Shown here one piece after another: positions 29,573 through 40,040 of a stretch of DNA of 64,000 bases. The stretch lies in contig NZ_JAHCSH010000002.1 in the NCBI RefSeq assembly GCF_018474005.1, positions 186,001-250,000 of the forward strand, written 5' to 3'. Made by a program: the position numbers and the translations under genes. The stretch comes from Curvibacter sp. CHRR-16 (lineage in GTDB: Bacteria; Pseudomonadota; Gammaproteobacteria; Burkholderiales; Burkholderiaceae_C). The first letter of the stretch is position 1, and the number at the start of each line of letters is the position of its first letter. Under the pieces are notes generated by a model that did not search any database, was not told where the DNA came from, and worked only from the letters and a program-made list of their open reading frames with translations.

Positions 29573-31246
29573 ATGGCGCTACGCAGAATCGTTTTGCGCG
29601 ACTTTGTCATCGTGCGCGAGTTGGAGCTGGATTTGCACAGCGGGTTTTCTGTGCTCACGGGCGAGACGGGCGCGGGCAAGTCCATCCTGATCGACGCGCT
29701 GCAACTCGTGACCGGAGCCCGCGCCGATGTGGGCGCCATCCGCGAAGGCGCTAGCCGCACCGAAGTGAGCGCCGAGTTTGACTGCCCCGCCACGCTCAGC
29801 GAACTGCACACGTGGCTGCAAGAAGCGGGCTTTGACGACGCCAACAACACCGAAAACACTACCCTGCTGCTGCGCCGCACCGTGGACACCCAAGGCAAAA
29901 GCCGTGGCTGGATCAACGGCAGCCCCGCCACGGCCCAACAACTGCGTGCGGTGGGCGAACAACTGCTGGACATCCACGGCCAGCACGCCTGGCAAAGCCT
30001 GACCCGGCCCGACGCCGTGCGCGCCCTGCTGGACGCCTACGCCCAAGTGAACACCCGCACCTTGGGCCAACTGTGGGCCGACTGGCGCCAAACCCAACAA
30101 GCGCTGGAGCAAGCCCGTTCCGCCCAAGACAACCTGCAGCGCGAACGCGAGCGACTGCAATGGCAGATAGGCGAGCTGGACAAACTGGCCCCCAGCGCCG
30201 ACGAATGGCCCGAGCTGAACACCCAGCACACCCGCTTGGCCCACGCCCAAAGCCTGCTGGATGCCGCCCAACACGTGACCCAAGCACTGGAAGAAGACGA
30301 CAGCAACGCGCTCTCCGCCCTGCACGCCGCCGCCCAAGCCCTGCAAGCGCAGGTGCACCTAGAGAGCGAATTCCAAGCACCTCTGGAGCTGCTGCAGTCC
30401 TCCATAGCCCAGGTGGAAGACGTGGTGCACACCCTGCGCAGCTACAGCCGCCACACCGAACTAGACCCCGACCGCTTGGCCGAGCTGGACGAGCGCATGG
30501 GCCTGTGGATGGGCTTGGCCCGCCGCTACAAACGCCCGCCCGAAGAACTGCCCGCCCTGTGGCAAGGCTGGAAAGACGAGCTGGCCGAGCTAGACGCCGC
30601 CGCCGACCTGGAAGCGCTAGAGGCCCGCGAAGCCCGCAGCCGCAGTGCGTTTGAGCGCGAGGCGCTACAAATTTCGAAGCAGCGCAAGCAAGCTGGACGT
30701 GCTCTGCAGGCCAAAATCACCTCTGCCATGCAAGACTTGGGCATGCAAGGCGGGCGCTTTGAAGTCGCCATCAGCCCCCTGCCCCAGCCACAGCAAAGCG
30801 GGCTGGACGATGTGCAGTTTTTGGTGGCTGGCCACGCTGGCAGCAGCCCGCGCCCGGTGGGCAAAGTGGCCTCGGGCGGCGAGCTATCGCGCATCGCGCT
30901 GGCCATTGCCGTCACCACCAGCCAGCTGGGCACGGCGCAAACCCTCATATTCGACGAAGTGGACTCCGGCGTCGGCGGTGCCGTGGCCGAGACCGTGGGC
31001 CGCCTCATGCAGCGCCTGGGCCAAGACCGCCAAGTGCTGGCCGTGACCCACCTGCCCCAAGTGGCCGCCTGTGCCCACCACCACCTGCTGGTGGCCAAGC
31101 AGCAAGACGACGGCCACACCCACAGCAGCGTGCGCTTGGTCGCTGGCGACGAGCGGGTGGATGAAATCGCCCGCATGCTGGGTGGCGAAAAACGTTCCGC
31201 CACCACCGTGGCCCACGCGCGGGAGATGCTGCATGGAATGGTCTGA
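29573..31246 (+). CDS. recN: DNA repair protein RecN
   Basis: SMC-like ATPase of double-strand-break repair. 557 residues. Walker A is [14 protein letters not shown] (about 30-43), a coiled-coil centre with a head-to-head zone (about 150-370), then [15 protein letters not shown] (signature), [10 protein letters not shown] (Walker B) and [13 protein letters not shown]. No LexA box lies directly before it. The end overlaps rapZ by 14 bases. Confidence 0.96.
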   Translation: MALRRIVLRDFVIVRELELDLHSGFSVLTGETGAGKSILIDALQLVTGARADVGAIREGASRTEVSAEFDCPATLSELHTWLQEAGFDDANNTENTTLLLRRTVDTQGKSRGWINGSPATAQQLRAVGEQLLDIHGQHAWQSLTRPDAVRALLDAYAQVNTRTLGQLWADWRQTQQALEQARSAQDNLQRERERLQWQIGELDKLAPSADEWPELNTQHTRLAHAQSLLDAAQHVTQALEEDDSNALSALHAAAQALQAQVHLESEFQAPLELLQSSIAQVEDVVHTLRSYSRHTELDPDRLAELDERMGLWMGLARRYKRPPEELPALWQGWKDELAELDAAADLEALEAREARSRSAFEREALQISKQRKQAGRALQAKITSAMQDLGMQGGRFEVAISPLPQPQQSGLDDVQFLVAGHAGSSPRPVGKVASGGELSRIALAIAVTTSQLGTAQTLIFDEVDSGVGGAVAETVGRLMQRLGQDRQVLAVTHLPQVAACAHHHLLVAKQQDDGHTHSSVRLVAGDERVDEIARMLGGEKRSATTVAHAREMLHGMV

Positions 31247-32135
31247 CCTGGAAATCGTCGTCATCACCGGCATGTCCGGCTCGGGCAAGTCGGTCGCGCT
31301 CAACGCGCTGGAAGACGCGGGCTACTACTGCGTGGACAACCTGCCACCCGAGCTGCTGCGCCAGTTTGCCGAACTGGTGCGCCAAAACGGCATGACGCGC
31401 ATCGCCATCGCCATGGACGTGCGCAGCGCCTCCGCCCTGCCCCAGCTACCCGGCCTGCTGCGCGTGGCACAGCAAATGGGCGTGGTGGTCAAACCCCTGT
31501 TTCTGGACGCCACCACCGACACGCTGGTGCGCCGCTACTCCGAGTCGCGCCGCAAGCACCCGCTGTCTGGCCAAGTCACCCAGACGGCCGACGGCAATGC
31601 CCAAGACGAACGCCGCGCGCTGGTAGATGCCATCGAGCTGGAACGCGAACTGCTGGGCCAGTTGCGCGAGCTGTCGCACGTCATCGACAGCAGCCTGATA
31701 CGCCCTGCCCAGCTACAAAGCTATGTCAAAACCCTCATCGCCGCGCCTGGCGGGCAACTGACGCTGGTGTTCGAGTCCTTCGCCTTCAAACGCGGCATCC
31801 CCAGCGACGCCGACTTTGTGTTTGACGTGCGCATGCTGCCCAACCCGCACTACGAACACGCCCTGCGCGAGCTGACCGGCATGGACGCCCCCGTGGCCGA
31901 CTACCTGCGCCAGCAAGCCAGCGTGCTGCAGATGCAAGAGCAGATAAGCCAGTTCCTGCACAGCTGGCTGGACACCTTGGTGCGCGACCACCGCAGCTAC
32001 GTGACAGTCGCCATAGGCTGCACCGGCGGTCAACACCGATCCGTGTACCTAGTGGAGCAGCTATACGCCCACTTTCACCCCAAATGGAACACGCTCAAAC
32101 GGCATCGGGAGATGGATGCAATAAAACAGCACTGA
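31233..32135 (+). CDS. rapZ: RNase adapter protein RapZ
   Basis: 300 residues. P-loop [16 protein letters not shown] at about 13-28, [14 protein letters not shown], a second nucleotide segment and the C-terminal [16 protein letters not shown]. RapZ binds small RNAs and glucosamine-6-phosphate in enterobacteria; a role in betaproteobacteria is by homology. The ATG at 31233 lies inside recN; earlier in-frame starts are deep inside recN and not credible. Confidence 0.95.
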   Translation: MEWSDLEIVVITGMSGSGKSVALNALEDAGYYCVDNLPPELLRQFAELVRQNGMTRIAIAMDVRSASALPQLPGLLRVAQQMGVVVKPLFLDATTDTLVRRYSESRRKHPLSGQVTQTADGNAQDERRALVDAIELERELLGQLRELSHVIDSSLIRPAQLQSYVKTLIAAPGGQLTLVFESFAFKRGIPSDADFVFDVRMLPNPHYEHALRELTGMDAPVADYLRQQASVLQMQEQISQFLHSWLDTLVRDHRSYVTVAIGCTGGQHRSVYLVEQLYAHFHPKWNTLKRHREMDAIKQH

Positions 32136-32167
32136 AATACAATCATGTTTTCTTAACAAAAAGAAAC

Positions 32168-32803
32168 ATGAAAAACCATATTGCAACAATTTTTGCCATT
32201 TCCGTTCTTGCTGCATGCGGTGGAGGCGGTGACTCTTCTTCTAGCAGCGGCACCGACAACGTCTCTAAATACGTTGGCACGTGGAAGACTGCATGCTGGA
32301 CAAGCAGCATCTACAAAGACACCAGCAATTCAAACGCAAGTGCGTACCTGACCAGAACTTTTGTTATCAGCAAGGCCAGCAACTCCAAGCTATCCGTCAG
32401 TGTCACTGATACTGTTTATGCATCGACCGACACCGGCTGCACAGGAAGCGTAGAAGCAACGATCACTCGAACCGGGCAAAACACTGGCACTTTTACCTCC
32501 AACAGCACAAGCATTACCAGCAGCTTAGGGGAAAACTCATTTACCTATGCAGGCGTAGCCAGCATCACTGGAGCTAGCGGGGCTGACAATTTTGATGTCG
32601 TAAGCGCCGCTTTGTCTTCCACCAGCAATGCAACATTCACCGTAGGCAACATCAGCCTCAACAGCTCTGACTTCACTGGTGGTAGTGCCAAAACAGCTTT
32701 GTATCTGAGCGGTTCCACACTCCAGCTAGGCCAGTCCACTGGAAATACCAACTACCCAACAGCACTCAATACAACAGCAAGCGCCATCTTTACCAAGCAA
32801 TAA
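32168..32803 (+). CDS. Orphan lipoprotein of unknown function
   Basis: 211 residues. A lipoprotein signal (MKNHIATIFAISVLAAC, lipidated Cys 17) is followed by GGGGDSSSSSG, a linker common in Comamonadaceae lipoproteins. The rest is Ser/Thr/Asn-rich, beta-like, and without a domain that I know. It has two Cys in the mature part (TACWTSS, DTGCTGS). The A/T content looks higher than in the neighbouring genes, which could mean transfer. It is convergent with mutY, 11 bases away. Confidence 0.75.
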   Translation: MKNHIATIFAISVLAACGGGGDSSSSSGTDNVSKYVGTWKTACWTSSIYKDTSNSNASAYLTRTFVISKASNSKLSVSVTDTVYASTDTGCTGSVEATITRTGQNTGTFTSNSTSITSSLGENSFTYAGVASITGASGADNFDVVSAALSSTSNATFTVGNISLNSSDFTGGSAKTALYLSGSTLQLGQSTGNTNYPTALNTTASAIFTKQ

Positions 32804-32814
32804 GCCACGAATGC

Positions 32815-33864
32815 TTACCCCTGCTCCAGCAGCTTCCTCACCGGCGCAGGCAGCCCCAGCGCAGGCCAGTCGCTAGCAGCCACCCAAGCGCCCTCGCACT
32901 GCGGCGCTTGGCCTGCTGGTAGCACCACCTGCAGGGGGTGCAGGTACAGGTCACGGTGGGTGAGTACGTGTTTGACCACGGGCAGCGCCTGCACCTGCTG
33001 GCGCTGCGCGGCGGGTAGGCAGGCCAGGGCAGATGCTTCGTCACCCCACATGGGCAGGCAGTGCAGGCCGGCCCATACGCCACGGCTGGGGCGTTTGTGC
33101 AGCCAGACTGCGCTTTTTTCATGCGTTGCGCCACCCTCGCCTTGCTGCGCCCACAGCACCCACCACTGCTGGGCGCTGCGTTGCAGTTTGCGGGTTTGGA
33201 TGGGAAAGTCCGTCGCCCTGCCCTGCGCTCTGGCTTGGCAGTGCATTTGCACGGGGCACAGCAGGCACTGCGGCTGGCGCACGCTGCACAGGCTGGCGCC
33301 CAGGTCCATCATGCCTTGGGTGTAGGCGGGCATGTCGGCAGCCGTAGCGGGCAGCAGGGTATCGGCAGCAGTCCACAGGTCGCGCACGGCTTTGGCTTGG
33401 GCCAGGTCTTGCTCCCACGCCAGCACGCGGCTGAGCACGCGTTTCACATTCGCATCCAGTATGGACACACGCTCGCCAAAGCACACGGACGTGATAGCCG
33501 CTGCGGTGGAGCGGCCTATGCCGGGCAAGGTGGCCAGCGTGGCGGCATCGCGCGGGAAAGTGCCGCCAAAGCGCTGCACCAGCTCTTGGGCGCAGCGGTG
33601 CAGGTTGCGGGCGCGGCTGTAGTAGCCCAACCCGCTCCACAGCCCCATGACGGTGTCTTCATCGGCTGCGGCCAAGTCCTGCACGGTGGGCAGGCGCTGC
33701 ACGAAGCGGTCGAAGTAGCCCAGCACGGTAGCCACCTGGGTTTGCTGCAGCATGATTTCGGACAGCCACACGCGGTAGGGGTCACGCCCGGCTTGCCAAG
33801 GCAAGTGGTTGCGCCCGTGCACGCGCTGCCACTGCACAACGGCTTGTGCCAATGTGTCACTCAT
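32815..33864 (-). CDS. mutY: A/G-specific adenine glycosylase MutY
   Basis: Removes adenine mispaired with 8-oxoguanine. 349 residues: WQAGRDPYRVWLSEIMLQQT at about 24-43 with the catalytic Glu in SEIMLQQT, helix-hairpin-helix LATLPGIGRSTAAAI, and the [4Fe-4S] motif CSVRQPQCLLCPVQMHC (C-x6-C-x2-C-x5-C). The C-terminal NUDIX-like domain (about 220-349) recognises 8-oxoG. It follows the dynamin-like gene by 8 bases on the same strand. Confidence 0.96.
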   Translation of the reverse strand: MSDTLAQAVVQWQRVHGRNHLPWQAGRDPYRVWLSEIMLQQTQVATVLGYFDRFVQRLPTVQDLAAADEDTVMGLWSGLGYYSRARNLHRCAQELVQRFGGTFPRDAATLATLPGIGRSTAAAITSVCFGERVSILDANVKRVLSRVLAWEQDLAQAKAVRDLWTAADTLLPATAADMPAYTQGMMDLGASLCSVRQPQCLLCPVQMHCQARAQGRATDFPIQTRKLQRSAQQWWVLWAQQGEGGATHEKSAVWLHKRPSRGVWAGLHCLPMWGDEASALACLPAAQRQQVQALPVVKHVLTHRDLYLHPLQVVLPAGQAPQCEGAWVAASDWPALGLPAPVRKLLEQG

Positions 33865-33872
33865 AAGGGAAA

Positions 33873-35798
33873 TCAGCCTGTGTGGCCGGGTTGGCGCATC
33901 AGATAACTGGTGAGCTCTTGCAGCTTGGCATCGAGCTGGGCCAAGGTGCCCACTTGCTGCTGGATTTCAGCAATACGCTCTTGCAAGCCCCCTGCCGCTT
34001 GTTGGATGCGGTCTATGGCATCCATGCGGCGGGTGAAGTGGCGGCGGCGCTCGCGCAGCTGGGTGTCAATCTGCGATGCCGACGATTTGCTCCACACCTC
34101 CACCTCAGCCAAGGCGGTGTCGTACACGGCAGCTACGCGGGCGCGCAAAGCGCGCACCAAGCGCTCGGCAAACTCCAGCTGAGCCAGTTTGAGGGCATTG
34201 CCCAAGCTGAGGTATTGCAGGTGGGTGCGTTCCAATACGTCCAACTCGGCAATGAACCCCAGCAAGTCGGGAGACGGTGGCACTTGCAGTGCAAAACCGT
34301 ACTCGGCATTGAGCTGTGTGAACGAGGCTTGCAGCATGTTGTGCAACTCTTCGAGCATGCCGTTGGCACGGTGGATATTGCCACGCAAGCGGTCAAAGGT
34401 GTCCCCATAGGAGCGCTTGATACCGAGCTTGAGGCCTTTTTGCTTGAGGCTCTGCGTCAGCGCGAGCATTTCTTTTTTCAAAGTCAGGCTGCTGAGCAGC
34501 TTGAAGATGTCGCGCATGAGTTTGAGGTGCACCGAACGCACGGCATGCACACGGGCGCTGCTTTGATCGAACTCGGCCTGCTCTTGGGCTATGCGGGCGC
34601 GCATCATGCGGATCACCCCGGCGTTTTTGCCTTTTAGGCTTTGCAGTTCTTGCTCTTGCTCGGTCAGGTCGAGTTGGCGAATGCGGATCAAGCGGGCCGT
34701 TTCGCCGCGCAGTTCGCCCACGCCTTGCGCCATGGCCGAACGCAGCACGCGCTGGCGGTTGTGCAGCAAATCGCGGCCCAGTTTTTCTTCGAGCAAGGGC
34801 AGGCCACTGCGTTGCAGCAAGTCAGCATCGTCGGACACTTTGGCGACCAAGCCTTTTTGGGCCGAAATAGCCACCACGCGCTCCAGCGGCAAGGCCAAAG
34901 TTTCGGCTACCGTGCTGCGCTGGCGGTCGATTTGGGCCTGTACTTGCGCAGGGGTACTCAGGGCATCCCACAGGGTGTCTATTTTGTTGAGCACCACCAA
35001 GCGGGCGTCGCTGTGCGTTTCGTCGGTGATGAGGTGTTCGCGCCAGATAGACAAGTCGGACTTGGTCACGCCGGTATCAGCCCCGAGCAAGAACACCACG
35101 GCTTGTGCTTGCGGTATCAGGCTCACGGTCAGTTCAGGCTCGGCACCAATGGCGTTGAGCCCTGGGGTATCCAAAATAACCAGCCCTTGCTTGAGCAGGG
35201 GGTGCGCCACGTTGATGAGCGCATGGCGCCAGCGTGGCACTTCGACCATGCCTTGGGCGTCAAGAATGGGGTTGTCTTCGGGCGACTCGGGGTTCCACAA
35301 ACCCAGTGCTTGCGCTTCGGACTGGCTGACCTTGCGGGTTTCGGCCACTTTTTCAAAAGCCAGCGCGAGCTGCTGGGGGTTGTTCACATCCAGGTCTATG
35401 CGCTCCCAGCGGTCGGGGTTGAGGCGCCAGTCCATCAGCGTTTGCTGCTGCAAACGGGTCTCGATGGGCAACAGGCGCAAGCATGGGGGCAGCTCGGCAT
35501 CGTAGCCCAGCTCGGTGGGGCACATGGTGGTGCGCCCGGCACTGGCGGGCATGATGCGGCGACCATAGCCGGCAAAGAACAAGGCGTTGATCAGCTCGGA
35601 TTTGCCACGCGAGAACTCAGCCACAAAAGCAACCATGATCTTGTCTGATTGCATCTGGGTTTCCAGACGCAGCAAGCGGTCTTGCACAGCCTCGTCCAGC
35701 AGGTCGTGGTCTTTGAGCCAAGCTGCCAATAGGCGCAGGCGCAACGCGAACTCGCGGCGCCATTGCCCGTGCTGATCGAGCTGCTCATTGAACGACAT
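33873..35798 (-). CDS. Dynamin-family GTPase
   Basis: 641 residues. The GTPase domain has AEFSRGKSELINALF (P-loop, about 60-74), PTELGYDAE, LDTPGLNAIGAEPEL (switch II) and LNKIDTL. A long helical region (about 370-640) with a coiled-coil character (RIRQLDLTEQEQELQSLKGK, then many heptads) follows. Bacterial dynamin-like proteins act on membranes; no membrane helix is seen here, so membrane contact would be peripheral. It is between mutM (65 bases away) and mutY (8 bases away), all on one strand. Specific role unknown. Confidence 0.82.
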   Translation of the reverse strand: MSFNEQLDQHGQWRREFALRLRLLAAWLKDHDLLDEAVQDRLLRLETQMQSDKIMVAFVAEFSRGKSELINALFFAGYGRRIMPASAGRTTMCPTELGYDAELPPCLRLLPIETRLQQQTLMDWRLNPDRWERIDLDVNNPQQLALAFEKVAETRKVSQSEAQALGLWNPESPEDNPILDAQGMVEVPRWRHALINVAHPLLKQGLVILDTPGLNAIGAEPELTVSLIPQAQAVVFLLGADTGVTKSDLSIWREHLITDETHSDARLVVLNKIDTLWDALSTPAQVQAQIDRQRSTVAETLALPLERVVAISAQKGLVAKVSDDADLLQRSGLPLLEEKLGRDLLHNRQRVLRSAMAQGVGELRGETARLIRIRQLDLTEQEQELQSLKGKNAGVIRMMRARIAQEQAEFDQSSARVHAVRSVHLKLMRDIFKLLSSLTLKKEMLALTQSLKQKGLKLGIKRSYGDTFDRLRGNIHRANGMLEELHNMLQASFTQLNAEYGFALQVPPSPDLLGFIAELDVLERTHLQYLSLGNALKLAQLEFAERLVRALRARVAAVYDTALAEVEVWSKSSASQIDTQLRERRRHFTRRMDAIDRIQQAAGGLQERIAEIQQQVGTLAQLDAKLQELTSYLMRQPGHTG

Positions 35799-35863
35799 GT
35801 GTACTTACCTCTTTGTTTTTAGCGGGCCAATATAGCACCGCCCCTTGCAACTACTTGACCAGT

Positions 35864-36679
35864 CTAGGGTTTTTGACAAATTGGGCAATAGAAAGTGGAG
35901 CGTTGCCCCTGCCGAATACGGCGTATGGGTGTGGCACAAATGCGACAAGGATGGCCTTCCTTGTCGTACACCATGGTGTGCAGTTGGAAATACCCCGGTT
36001 CGCCGTGGGCATCCACAAAGTCGCGCAAGCTACTCCCGCCCGATGCCACAGCAGCGGCCAATATCTGCCTGATAGCGGCGTGCAAACGGGTGGCACGTGG
36101 CAGGCTCACGCGGTTGGCCGCTGTAGCAGGGCGTATGCCAGCGTGAAACAGGGCTTCGCTGGCGTAGATATTGCCCACGCCCACCACCACATCGCCCGCC
36201 AGTAGCACTTGCTTGATGGGGGCTCGCCGCTCGCGCAGACCTTGGTGCAACACCGCGGGCGTAAAGCCATCTTCCAGGGGTTCAACGCCCAAGTTTTGCA
36301 GCAGTTTGTGGGCCTGCGGGGCCGACTCGGACTCGGCATACACGACTGCGCCAAAGCGGCGCGGGTCATGCAGGCGCAGCACGCCACGGTCAGTGTGCAA
36401 ATCCATGTGGTCGTGCGGGCCAGCCAGCTCCACGCGAGGCGCAAAGCGCAGGCTGCCGGACATGCCCAAGTGCATGAGCAAAAGGCCTTTATCCATGTCC
36501 AGCAACAGGTATTTGCCCCGACGGCGCACCTGCAGCACTTGCCGCCCAGCCAGCAAGGCCGGATCGCAACCCAAAGGCCAGCGCAGGGGTTTTCCCAGTT
36601 GCAGGCGCAGGATGCGTGCCCCGGCGATGCGCTGCGCAAAACTCAAACGGGTGACTTCTACTTCAGGTAATTCAGGCAT
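35864..36679 (-). CDS. mutM: Formamidopyrimidine-DNA glycosylase MutM
   Basis: Removes 8-oxoguanine and formamidopyrimidines. 271 residues. The start [13 protein letters not shown] fixes the ATG at 36679 because Pro 2 and Glu 3 are catalytic; a longer upstream frame cannot be right. Other motifs are [13 protein letters not shown], the H2TH region [17 protein letters not shown] and the zinc finger CRICATP..CPIC at the end. It is divergent from the TPR gene. Confidence 0.97.
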   Translation of the reverse strand: MPELPEVEVTRLSFAQRIAGARILRLQLGKPLRWPLGCDPALLAGRQVLQVRRRGKYLLLDMDKGLLLMHLGMSGSLRFAPRVELAGPHDHMDLHTDRGVLRLHDPRRFGAVVYAESESAPQAHKLLQNLGVEPLEDGFTPAVLHQGLRERRAPIKQVLLAGDVVVGVGNIYASEALFHAGIRPATAANRVSLPRATRLHAAIRQILAAAVASGGSSLRDFVDAHGEPGYFQLHTMVYDKEGHPCRICATPIRRIRQGQRSTFYCPICQKP

Positions 36680-36718
36680 GGACAACAAGCTCGGTGGTCG
36701 ATGAATTATTATGGGCCG

Positions 36719-38461
36719 ATGCACGCAACCAAACTCCTTGCATCTTGCCTAGCTGGCCTCAGCTTGGCCTTGGCCCAAGTCCCTGCCGCCCATGCGCAAG
36801 AGGCCGAGCCCATTGTCAACTCCGACCTCAGTGGCGAACTGTTTTACCAGCTCATACTGGCTGAAATGAGTGCCAACCAAGGGGACTTGGGCAATGCTTA
36901 CAGCCTGATGCTCAATGCAGCACGCAAAGCCAACGATGCCAAGCTCTTTGAACGCTCTATTGCATTGGCTATCCAAGGCCGCAGTGGGGACTACGCACTG
37001 GACGCTGCACGCACTTGGTTACGTGCTCAACCGAACTCGCGTGAAGCCAACCGCTACGTATTGCAAATTTTGCTGGGCATGAACCGGGTGAGCGACAGTT
37101 TGGAGCCGCTCAAACGCGAATTGACCGAAGTAAGCGGTGACGAACGCCTAGACGCCATCAACCGCATACCGGGCTACTACGCCCGCGTCACCGACAAGGC
37201 CTTGGGCATTGCCATAGTGCAGCAAGCGCTGAGCGCTGATTTACAGGACAAACGCTACGGCCCCGCCGCTTGGGTAACGCTTGGGCTGATGCAACTCAAC
37301 GCAGGCGACAAAGAAGCGCCTTGGGCTTCGGCCGATGCTGCACAAAAGCTCAACCCTGTGTCAGATGAACTGGCGGTATTGGCTCTCAACCTGATGGAAT
37401 TGGACGATGCGCGGGCCAAAAGCTACCTCGCCGCGTACTGGCAAAGTCCTCAGGCCAAGGCCGATCTGCGCATGCTCTACGCACGCCGCCTGACACAATC
37501 CAATCAACTGGATGCTGCACTGGAACAAGCCATACTGACCACCCAACAAGCACCGCAGCAACATGAGCCATGGCTGCTGCGTGGCTCGCTGGAATGGCAA
37601 ATGCAAAACGCAGACTCGGCGCAGGCCAGCCTGCAACAGTTCTTGCAACTAACAGAACCCGGTGAACCCGCCAGTCGCAATGCCCTGACGCCGCGCCAAC
37701 GCAGCGAAGCCTATCTGTTGCTATCCCAAATCGCCCAAAGCCGTAAAGACTACGCAACGGCACTGAACTACGCCGATCAAGCCGATGCAGCCGAGGACGC
37801 CATGCGGGCCGGATCGCGCAAAGCACTGATACTGGCCGAGCAAGGCAAACTGCCTCAAGCGCGTGAGGCCTTGGAAGCCATCCCCGAAGAACGACCAGAA
37901 GATGCTCGTACCAAAGTCTCACTATTGGTATCGCTGTTGCGTGACAACGGGCAAGTCCAGCAAGCGTATGACGTGCTAAAAGACGCCGTTCAACGCTACC
38001 CCCAAGACGCCGAATTGCTGTACGACAAAGCCCTGCTGGCTGACCGTCTCGGCAAATACGATGCGATGGAGCATGACCTGCGCCGCGTCATAGAACTCAA
38101 TCCCCAGTACCACCACGCCTACAACGCGCTGGGCTATTCGCTGGCTGAGCGCAATACCCGCTTGGGCGAGGCGCGCACCTTGGTACAAAAAGCCTTGGAA
38201 TTAGCCCCCAACGACCCCTACATCATCGACAGCATGGCCTGGGTGGAATACCGCAGCGGCAACCTCAAGGCAGCCCAAACCTGGTTGGAAAAAGCCTATA
38301 GCTTGCGCACCGACACCGAAATTGCCGCCCATTTGGGCGAGGTGCTCTGGGTGCAAGGCCAGCACGAGCGGGCCAACCAAATCTGGGGCGAAGCCCTGCA
38401 ACACAACCCCAACCACTCCGTGCTGCAGGAAACCATGCGTCGATTGCGCAAGAAACCATGA
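36719..38461 (+). CDS. Secreted TPR-repeat protein
   Basis: About 580 residues. A signal peptide ([21 protein letters not shown], then QEAEP) is followed by a string of TPR units (for example [60 protein letters not shown]). Such proteins stand before lolB in many Burkholderiales and are thought to help in outer-membrane or envelope work; the exact function is unknown. The ATG at 36719 gives the cleanest signal peptide; an ATG at 36701 is in frame too. The end overlaps lolB (ATGA). Confidence 0.85.
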   Translation: MHATKLLASCLAGLSLALAQVPAAHAQEAEPIVNSDLSGELFYQLILAEMSANQGDLGNAYSLMLNAARKANDAKLFERSIALAIQGRSGDYALDAARTWLRAQPNSREANRYVLQILLGMNRVSDSLEPLKRELTEVSGDERLDAINRIPGYYARVTDKALGIAIVQQALSADLQDKRYGPAAWVTLGLMQLNAGDKEAPWASADAAQKLNPVSDELAVLALNLMELDDARAKSYLAAYWQSPQAKADLRMLYARRLTQSNQLDAALEQAILTTQQAPQQHEPWLLRGSLEWQMQNADSAQASLQQFLQLTEPGEPASRNALTPRQRSEAYLLLSQIAQSRKDYATALNYADQADAAEDAMRAGSRKALILAEQGKLPQAREALEAIPEERPEDARTKVSLLVSLLRDNGQVQQAYDVLKDAVQRYPQDAELLYDKALLADRLGKYDAMEHDLRRVIELNPQYHHAYNALGYSLAERNTRLGEARTLVQKALELAPNDPYIIDSMAWVEYRSGNLKAAQTWLEKAYSLRTDTEIAAHLGEVLWVQGQHERANQIWGEALQHNPNHSVLQETMRRLRKKP

Positions 38462-38973
38462 CACCGCCCCTCTTTCGATTAGGCCAGCGCCTGCTGGCCT
38501 TTTTATTTGCTATATTTTTTATAGCAGGATGTGCGCACAGGACAAGCTCCAGCGGCCAAATTGACCCCCAATCCCCAACATGGGAAGGCCGCTTGTCCAT
38601 CCACATCGCCAGCCAACCTCCGCAGTCGTTTTCATCGGGTTTTACCCTCCAAGGCCAAGCTGAACGCGGGGTACTCACCTTCTACACCCCACTGGGCAAC
38701 ACCGCTGCCGAACTGCAATGGGCCCCCGGACTGGCCCAATGGCAACAGGGCCGCGACCAGCGCCACTACCCCGATCTGTCCAGCCTGCTGATAGACGCCA
38801 CTGGAGCCGACTTGCCTGTCGCCGCCCTGTTCGACTGGCTACAAGGTCAAGCCACTGCGGTAAGCCACTGGAGCGTGGACACCAGCCAGCTGGCCCAAGG
38901 CCGTCTGCGGGCTCAGCGCGAGGCAGCCAACGGACAACCTGCCGTCGATGTGCGGGTGGTGCTCGACCGATAA
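38458..38973 (+). CDS. lolB: Outer membrane lipoprotein LolB
   Basis: LolB accepts lipoproteins from LolA and places them in the outer membrane. 171 residues. Lipobox FIAGC near residue 25, then WEGRLSIHIASQPPQSFSSG and FTLQGQAERGVLTFYTPLG, the LolB barrel entry. The length is short but within range. Start is ATG overlapping the TPR gene stop; ispE starts 9 bases after its stop. A 17-base palindrome (38509) is in the signal-peptide region. Confidence 0.88.
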   Translation: MTPPLFRLGQRLLAFLFAIFFIAGCAHRTSSSGQIDPQSPTWEGRLSIHIASQPPQSFSSGFTLQGQAERGVLTFYTPLGNTAAELQWAPGLAQWQQGRDQRHYPDLSSLLIDATGADLPVAALFDWLQGQATAVSHWSVDTSQLAQGRLRAQREAANGQPAVDVRVVLDR

Positions 38974-38982
38974 TCGCGCCCC

Positions 38983-39864
38983 ATGCAGTCTCTCCACGAT
39001 ATTCCAGCCCCGGCCAAACTCAATCTGTTTTTGCACATCACGGGCCGCCGCGCCGACGGCTATCACCTGCTGCAGTCAGTCTTCATGCTGATCGACTGGT
39101 GCGACACCTTGCATTTGGATTTGCGCACCGATGGCCAACTCAGCCGCGAGGATCTCACTACCCCGCTCCCCCCTGACGACTTGTGCCTGCGCGCGGCCCG
39201 CTTGCTGCAGCAGCACACGGGCTGCCGTTTTGGCGCCCACATTGGCATCGAAAAGCGCATCCCCGCCCAAGCTGGCATGGGCGGTGGCTCCTCCGATGCC
39301 GCCAGCGTGCTACTGGGGCTAAACCGCCTCTGGCAACTGGGCTTGAGCCGTGAGCAACTGTGCCAGCTCGGCGTGCAGCTAGGAGCCGATGTGCCCTTTT
39401 TCTTGGGCGGACATAACGCATGGGTAGAAGGCATTGGCGAACAACTGACTCCCATCACCCTGCCACCCGTGCATGCGGTAGTGGCCAAACCTGCAGCAGG
39501 GCTGGACACAAAATTAATTTTTTCTGATCCTTTTTTGTCCAGAGACACAAAACCTGCTATAGTTGCGGTCTTCGCTGATAGCGCTTCTTCACTAGATGCG
39601 CTGCGTTTCGGAAGAAACGATTTGCAAGCTGTAGCAGAGCGCTTGTGCCCCGATGTAAGCACCGCACTGCAATGGCTTGCCAGCAAAGGACTTGCTGGTC
39701 GAATGACTGGCTCTGGTAGTGCGGTGTTTGCGTTGTCGCCAACACCTGTGGATGTAAAAGATGCACCACCAGACTGGCAAGTTCGTTGTTGCAGCGGTTT
39801 GGGAGTCCATCCCCTTGTGGATTGGGCAACCAGCGACAGTTTATCGGTGGGTAGCAAGCAATAG
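38983..39864 (+). CDS. ispE: 4-diphosphocytidyl-2-C-methyl-D-erythritol kinase
   Basis: Non-mevalonate isoprenoid pathway kinase of the GHMP group. 293 residues: PAPAKLNLFLHITGRRADGY (about 5-24), ATP motif PAQAGMGGGSSDAASVLLGL (about 89-108) and MTGSGSAVFAL near the end. It lies between lolB and tRNA-Gln, the conserved order in Burkholderiales. Confidence 0.96.
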   Translation: MQSLHDIPAPAKLNLFLHITGRRADGYHLLQSVFMLIDWCDTLHLDLRTDGQLSREDLTTPLPPDDLCLRAARLLQQHTGCRFGAHIGIEKRIPAQAGMGGGSSDAASVLLGLNRLWQLGLSREQLCQLGVQLGADVPFFLGGHNAWVEGIGEQLTPITLPPVHAVVAKPAAGLDTKLIFSDPFLSRDTKPAIVAVFADSASSLDALRFGRNDLQAVAERLCPDVSTALQWLASKGLAGRMTGSGSAVFALSPTPVDVKDAPPDWQVRCCSGLGVHPLVDWATSDSLSVGSKQ

Positions 39865-39882
39865 TTTGCTGCCAACCAGTGT

Positions 39883-39959
39883 AGGGGAGTCGCCAAGTTG
39901 GTTAAGGCACTGGATTTTGATTCCAGCATGCGAAGGTTCGAATCCTTCTTCCCCTGCCA
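39883..39959 (+). tRNA. tRNA-Gln (anticodon TTG)
   Basis: 77 bases with encoded CCA. Acceptor AGGGGAG/TTCCCCT, D arm GCC..GGC, anticodon loop TTTTGAT (anticodon TTG), T arm GAAGG-TTCGAAT-CCTTC. Stands between ispE and prs. Confidence 0.97.
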
Positions 39960-40040
39960 AATTGCCCATCGCCGGCAAATGGCCTTAGTGGCAAACACTT
40001 CGTAGATAAACAACCCCCATTTTTCGCTGGATCCCCAAGC

